A DNA stretch of 64,000 nucleotides from Margaritifera margaritifera (taxonomy: Eukaryota; Mollusca; Bivalvia; Unionida; Margaritiferidae): positions 186,001 through 250,000 of the forward strand of contig JAQPZY010000640.1 in NCBI GenBank assembly GCA_029931535.1. The letters are read 5' to 3'. Both the position numbers and the translations under genes were made by a program. The stretch's first letter is position 1, and every line of letters begins with the position of its first letter. This document shows positions 60,015 to 64,000 of the stretch, piece by piece. Under the pieces are notes generated by a model. That model had not been told where the DNA came from. It did not search any database and saw only the letters and a list, made by a program, of their open reading frames with translations.

Positions 60015-61096
60015 GTAATACGATTTTTCATATATCAGTGAGGATGTACCTCGTATTACGGTAAGAGTTTGATTTATTTTAATCACTGTAGTTTTTTCTT
60101 CCTCTAAAGCATATCAAAAATTAAGCTTTTCTTTTTCTCCATCTTTGATGATCATCGTTGCCGAAATCAGTCCTGTTAAACATATATCCTACTTTTGGGG
60201 AATTATATCTTCTTTACTCTCTATATTTTACTTATCTATCCAACCTAGGCTATAATATTTGTATCATGGATGAAATGTATTTGTAATTGATTAGAGAACT
60301 GAGTTCAGATCAGTATGATATAATCATGCGTATATATTTTCTAAATCTTTTCAAGACTTTTTTGCTTAATATTTGAATTATGCGTGGATTGTTATATGGT
60401 CATAGATATACTTTTCTAAAACCTAGCAAACAGTGGAAGTTTTCAGCAATTATTTGTTTTACCATAGAGCAGCACATTTTATCAACACTGAGAAGAATAA
60501 GTAATAGTAGTTGATATATGGAAAATATGAAATCTCTTAAACAAACTATAGGTACTAAATATGTTACTCAGAGGTTAAATGTAATCTTCCTACATACGCT
60601 TACCAGACGCATACACAAACATTGTTGAATGTTCATTAACGTTTATGCGCATAGTCTAAAATGTTAAAGATATCATACAATTTCTCATTGCTTTTGCAAC
60701 GTTTACAAAGTCGAGATTAAAATTTGAGTTGTTAGCCATACTACTTTTCATATAAAATTATGAAATCATTCAAGTTACCCCTTATGTGGTATCACATCTA
60801 TGTCTGAACCTCACAAACCCTAAAACTATTAAAATTCTTTGAATATTCCTTTTACTTGTTGACATGACCTATACAGTCTTTGAAATCGGCTTATCTGTAA
60901 TGCCGTTGAAGATTTATATTGAAACGAAATATTTGTTTTACTTTTTCATTTATAATAAAGACTGTATGAAACTGAAAAGTAATTCCAACTTAGAAGAATA
61001 GGTAATATATTACAAATTTATAACTGACTGAGAAATATGTTGGGTTTATAAAAAATGTGCAGATAATGTTGTTGTTTCCGTATGATCTCATTGCAG

Positions 61097-61210
61097 ATGG
61101 CAGCCCTAGATGCAGCAAGTCCTAGAATATCATACTATCCATATGATGTTGTGTGGAGAGTGAATGGTCAAGACAGATACAACGCATTCAACCGATCCAT
61201 CAAGATGTAG
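61097..61210 (+). CDS. AKR copy B exon 8 (terminal)
   Basis: Seven missense and two silent changes against copy A; same TAG stop. This is the most diverged exon. Confidence 0.8.
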   Translation: MAALDAASPRISYYPYDVVWRVNGQDRYNAFNRSIKM

Positions 61211-61455
61211 TCAAACTCACATACCAATATAGATACATCTGCGTTTCCACTTTTATTGGAATTGTTGTTACATACAATCAACTGAATACTATTATATTCC
61301 TACAGAGTGATTGTGTTGTTTAACTTAGAAGTGACTTGGACACTCTTTTTTATTGAAACAGTTGTGACTTTGCGATTCAGTGCAACCATATATCACTGTA
61401 TGTGTTTTATCTAAACTCCACCCATGCCTTCAACATGGGGAATTCAGTGATTTGT

Positions 61456-61478
61456 ATATATATATATATATATATAAT
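61456..61478. repeat. Short (TA)n
   Basis: About 11 units in the 3' flank; copy A has no TA array at the matching place. Confidence 0.9.
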
Positions 61479-61806
61479 TAGCAGACGTTTGCGAGAACAT
61501 TGTTTTGATTTAGTATTTAGAGACAGTAATTGTGAAGGATGGTGATAATTGTATCGGGAGTTTACAACTGAGATTAGTATGGGAACACACTGCTTAGCAA
61601 ATATTTTTTTTTGCATTTTACATTTGGTACATAAAGCGCATTCTAGGAGGAGTTATAGGATAGTTAGTGAAAGAAGAAAATAACAAATCATGAATTATAA
61701 ACCACTAGCGAATTTCATTCATGATCAGTGTATTGTTCTGTTTTAATGATAGCATTACAGACAAAGTAATTATTTCTTTACATATTTTCTGTATGCAGAA
61801 TACTGT

Positions 61807-61812
61807 AATAAA
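61807..61812 (+). promoter_or_regulatory. Candidate polyadenylation signal, AKR copy B
   Basis: AATAAA in the same context as 30286 in copy A. Confidence 0.3.
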
Positions 61813-63749
61813 GTTAGAGAAAACACCTATTCTTGTGGTAATTGATAGTTGAGAGCGACAAAACGCCTGTTCGGCGTCAATTGATTGGAATCATTATAAG
61901 TCTTGGTAACAAATTGGCTGCACAAAAACAGAACCTAACTTGTTCGATTCACTTCTTTCTTTATTCTTACAGATCACCCTTAACCGCCATCGCCCTGATA
62001 AAAAGAGTTATCTGATACCTTCCATTGCCTCTGGATTAGTTTTCAGCATCTATCTCAGCATTTCCTACAGTCAATTACCACCGGATCTCGGTAGAAGTAG
62101 TCATGTGACAATTGTCATTCAAGGATAGCGTATAAAACGTATGCCAGTTCGCATATAGAAGGTCTTCTCGCCTTGTTCGCATTGTCATTTTAGGGTCTTC
62201 ACTATTTTTGATAATAATATTTGCTTCAGCCCGTGAAAGAAAATATCATGTATTTTTCCGATTTCCTCTAACTTCTGAGATTTAAATATACCAATGGTGC
62301 TAATATATCCTATCACACTGATACCCAGAGCATTTCCTGTTTATCCAAGGTATTCCCATCACCACTAATACTTCCCCAAATTTTGTGCAGCTTTGGAATA
62401 ATGACCAGTGTTTGCATGACTAGGTATCAAATACAGTTCAGCAGGTAAAATGTTGGAAATAACTTTCAACAATATTTACTCTGGTGATGCACTAATTGTT
62501 TGCAGTGGGTTGATATAGAGCTATGGTCATTCCATACACAATGATTATCAAAAATACTGAATATCTGCCTTTCTCGCCTGAAAACTAGATTTTGTGTGAT
62601 GTAGTATTCAAGGGACTTTTTATTTTAGGCTTTTTTTTTCAATTACGAATTCAATGTGATTTTATAATTTACGATCTGATCATATTATATATATAGATAA
62701 ATAGATATATAGAGAGACAGACAGACAGAAAGAGACAGACAGATAGAGGTGGACAGAGACAGAGCTACCCAGCGATTTAACCAGCGGTTTATAGGACTGT
62801 ACCTCTTCCAACAAGAAATAAACAGCTAAGAATGCTGTAAAGAGAAACTTCGGTGCAAAAGTGGTGTGTTAGTTAGTGAAGCCGTATGCAAACCGTGCGT
62901 TATCATTATTGTTACACTATTAAGCACCAGCACATCAATAATGCACGAAACACCTACACATATGAGTTTTTAAAGAGTTTTTAAATAAGAGCAACCCTTA
63001 TACTCAAGCAACACTGAAAATTCCGATGTTAGACGTTACAAACGCTCACGACGATTAACTGGTCAAAAACGTTCCGATCATGTAAGAATGAATTTTTACT
63101 TGGACTAATATCTATTTAGCAGTTGTTCTTTTTAAGAATTTTAAACATGCAAACAAGAAATGCAAATGTTTGTCATTGTGGAATTTATTTACCCGCTCTT
63201 CCTATTCTCTCAGTTAGACCGGTTCTCAAAGTAAATTAGAGATCATGCCTGTTTTTATGGTGCTTGTAATTTCCTTTCTTTATTTTATGGAGAGAACACT
63301 GAGTGTTTAATTTGCCCACTACCGTCAGTTTATATATTCTCTTGTCATTCATGTTCTTTCCGCTCAATAGCCGAGGTTAAATTTGCTTTCTACTTTTGTT
63401 CGTCAAATTTGGACTGTGATATGGGCCCCGTTTGACTAAGAAAGTTGGCGTCGTCTCACGACTTCCATTGCCGCTTCAACAATTCTGAAGGACTTCATGG
63501 ATTTAAACCTAGTCTGATGTAAATATATCCAGATCAAGTTCGAGTTTCTCATGTTAGGTCAAACTTTAACTCATGCATGGCCTTTGATTGAAAGAGAAGT
63601 TTGCCCTAGCATTTTGCAAGTTTTGCTCTTATTGTCGTGTTAATCCGACTCTCCAGATGTTCATGAAACAACAAATTCGTCCTTACGTTCGTACATACAA
63701 AAATGCAATGCACCTCATTAAAGCGTAGATCGTTGTATGTTATTGGCAA

Positions 63750-63930
63750 ATAATAAATGCACAAAACATTCCACTTTTGAAAACAGAACCATTACAACCA
63801 AAAATCTTCGATAAGCGAATATTTAGATCCAAAAAGATCCGGGAATAAAAATCCTGCAGGAGAAGCAGTAATAAGGTATCTAAGATGAGATGAGAAACGA
63901 TGCATATTGATACATAGACAGATAGATGGA
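63750..63930. repeat. Dispersed repeat, copy 3
   Basis: Counterpart of 31690–31870 within duplication copy B. Confidence 0.75.
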
Positions 63931-64000
63931 TATATAGATAGATGTGACTGAATCGATATGTATCAATGATCCCGCACAATGCTTTGTATAGAAAAATAGA

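Larger units (their letters stand above)
50247..61210 (+). pseudogene. Aldo-keto reductase, YajO-like, copy B; nonsense at codon 37
   Basis: Exons matching copy A: 50247–50357, 53058–53203, 54508–54661, 55390–55563, 56581–56678, 57102–57289, 59875–60014 and 61097–61210. Sizes and splice phases are identical, and the catalytic Asp, Tyr, Lys and His are kept. The last codon of exon 1 is TAA (50355–50357) where copy A has CCC, so the normal transcript would stop after 36 residues. Exons 2–8 have no stop or frameshift. By hand count the copies differ by about 19 missense and 20 silent codons, with missense changes clustered in exons 1 and 8. Either it is a young pseudogene, or it uses another first exon or splice site. 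A sequencing error is possible but would need to change three bases. Confidence 0.7.
49137..64000 (+). repeat. Segmental duplication, copy B (at least 14.9 kb)
   Basis: Direct repeat of 11350–31960, continuing past the window end. Compared with copy A it lacks several blocks (listed under copy A). It has small gains: a 52-bp repeat expansion at 52576–52735, about 110 bp at 58556–58667 and a (TA)n at 57441–57512. Confidence 0.9.

Overview
The window is animal nuclear DNA, not microbial. It is AT-rich, has GT/GC–AG introns of 0.4–7.5 kb, many (TA)n, (CT)n and (GATA)n tracts, and remains of Polinton/Maverick, LINE, Penelope-like, SINE and pogo-type elements. This mixture fits a mollusc, and a cephalopod such as an octopus is my best guess. 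That guess is inference; no species-diagnostic sequence was recognised.

Layout. 0–6.4 kb: a decayed Polinton on the + strand, with recognisable pieces of packaging ATPase, two small capsid-linked proteins of one type, integrase, minor capsid (penton-like) protein, a basic pVI-like protein and cysteine protease. All are broken by stops and frameshifts. 6.6–9.6 kb: a dead LINE with endonuclease and reverse transcriptase remnants. 9.6–11.3 kb: simple and minisatellite repeats. 11.35–31.96 kb: copy A of a large direct segmental duplication, carrying an intact eight-exon aldo-keto reductase gene (374 aa, YajO-like). 32–49 kb: a spacer built largely of mobile-element debris: three Penelope-like fragments (two on -, one on +), a second Polinton remnant with the N-terminal part of DNA polymerase B, foldback sequences and minisatellites. 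49.14 kb to the window end: copy B of the duplication, with all eight exons of the same gene. In copy B codon 37, the last codon before the first intron, is TAA instead of CCC.

Only one host protein family is present. Both copies keep the AKR tetrad Asp66-Tyr71-Lys97-His139 and both use a GC–AG third intron. Copy A looks functional. Copy B is open through exons 2–8 but cannot make the full protein from the equivalent first exon. Size differences between the copies fall largely at microsatellites, minisatellites and old transposon pieces. The left border of the duplication lies at a (TA)n tract in both copies. All comparisons were made by eye; no alignment or database search was run.
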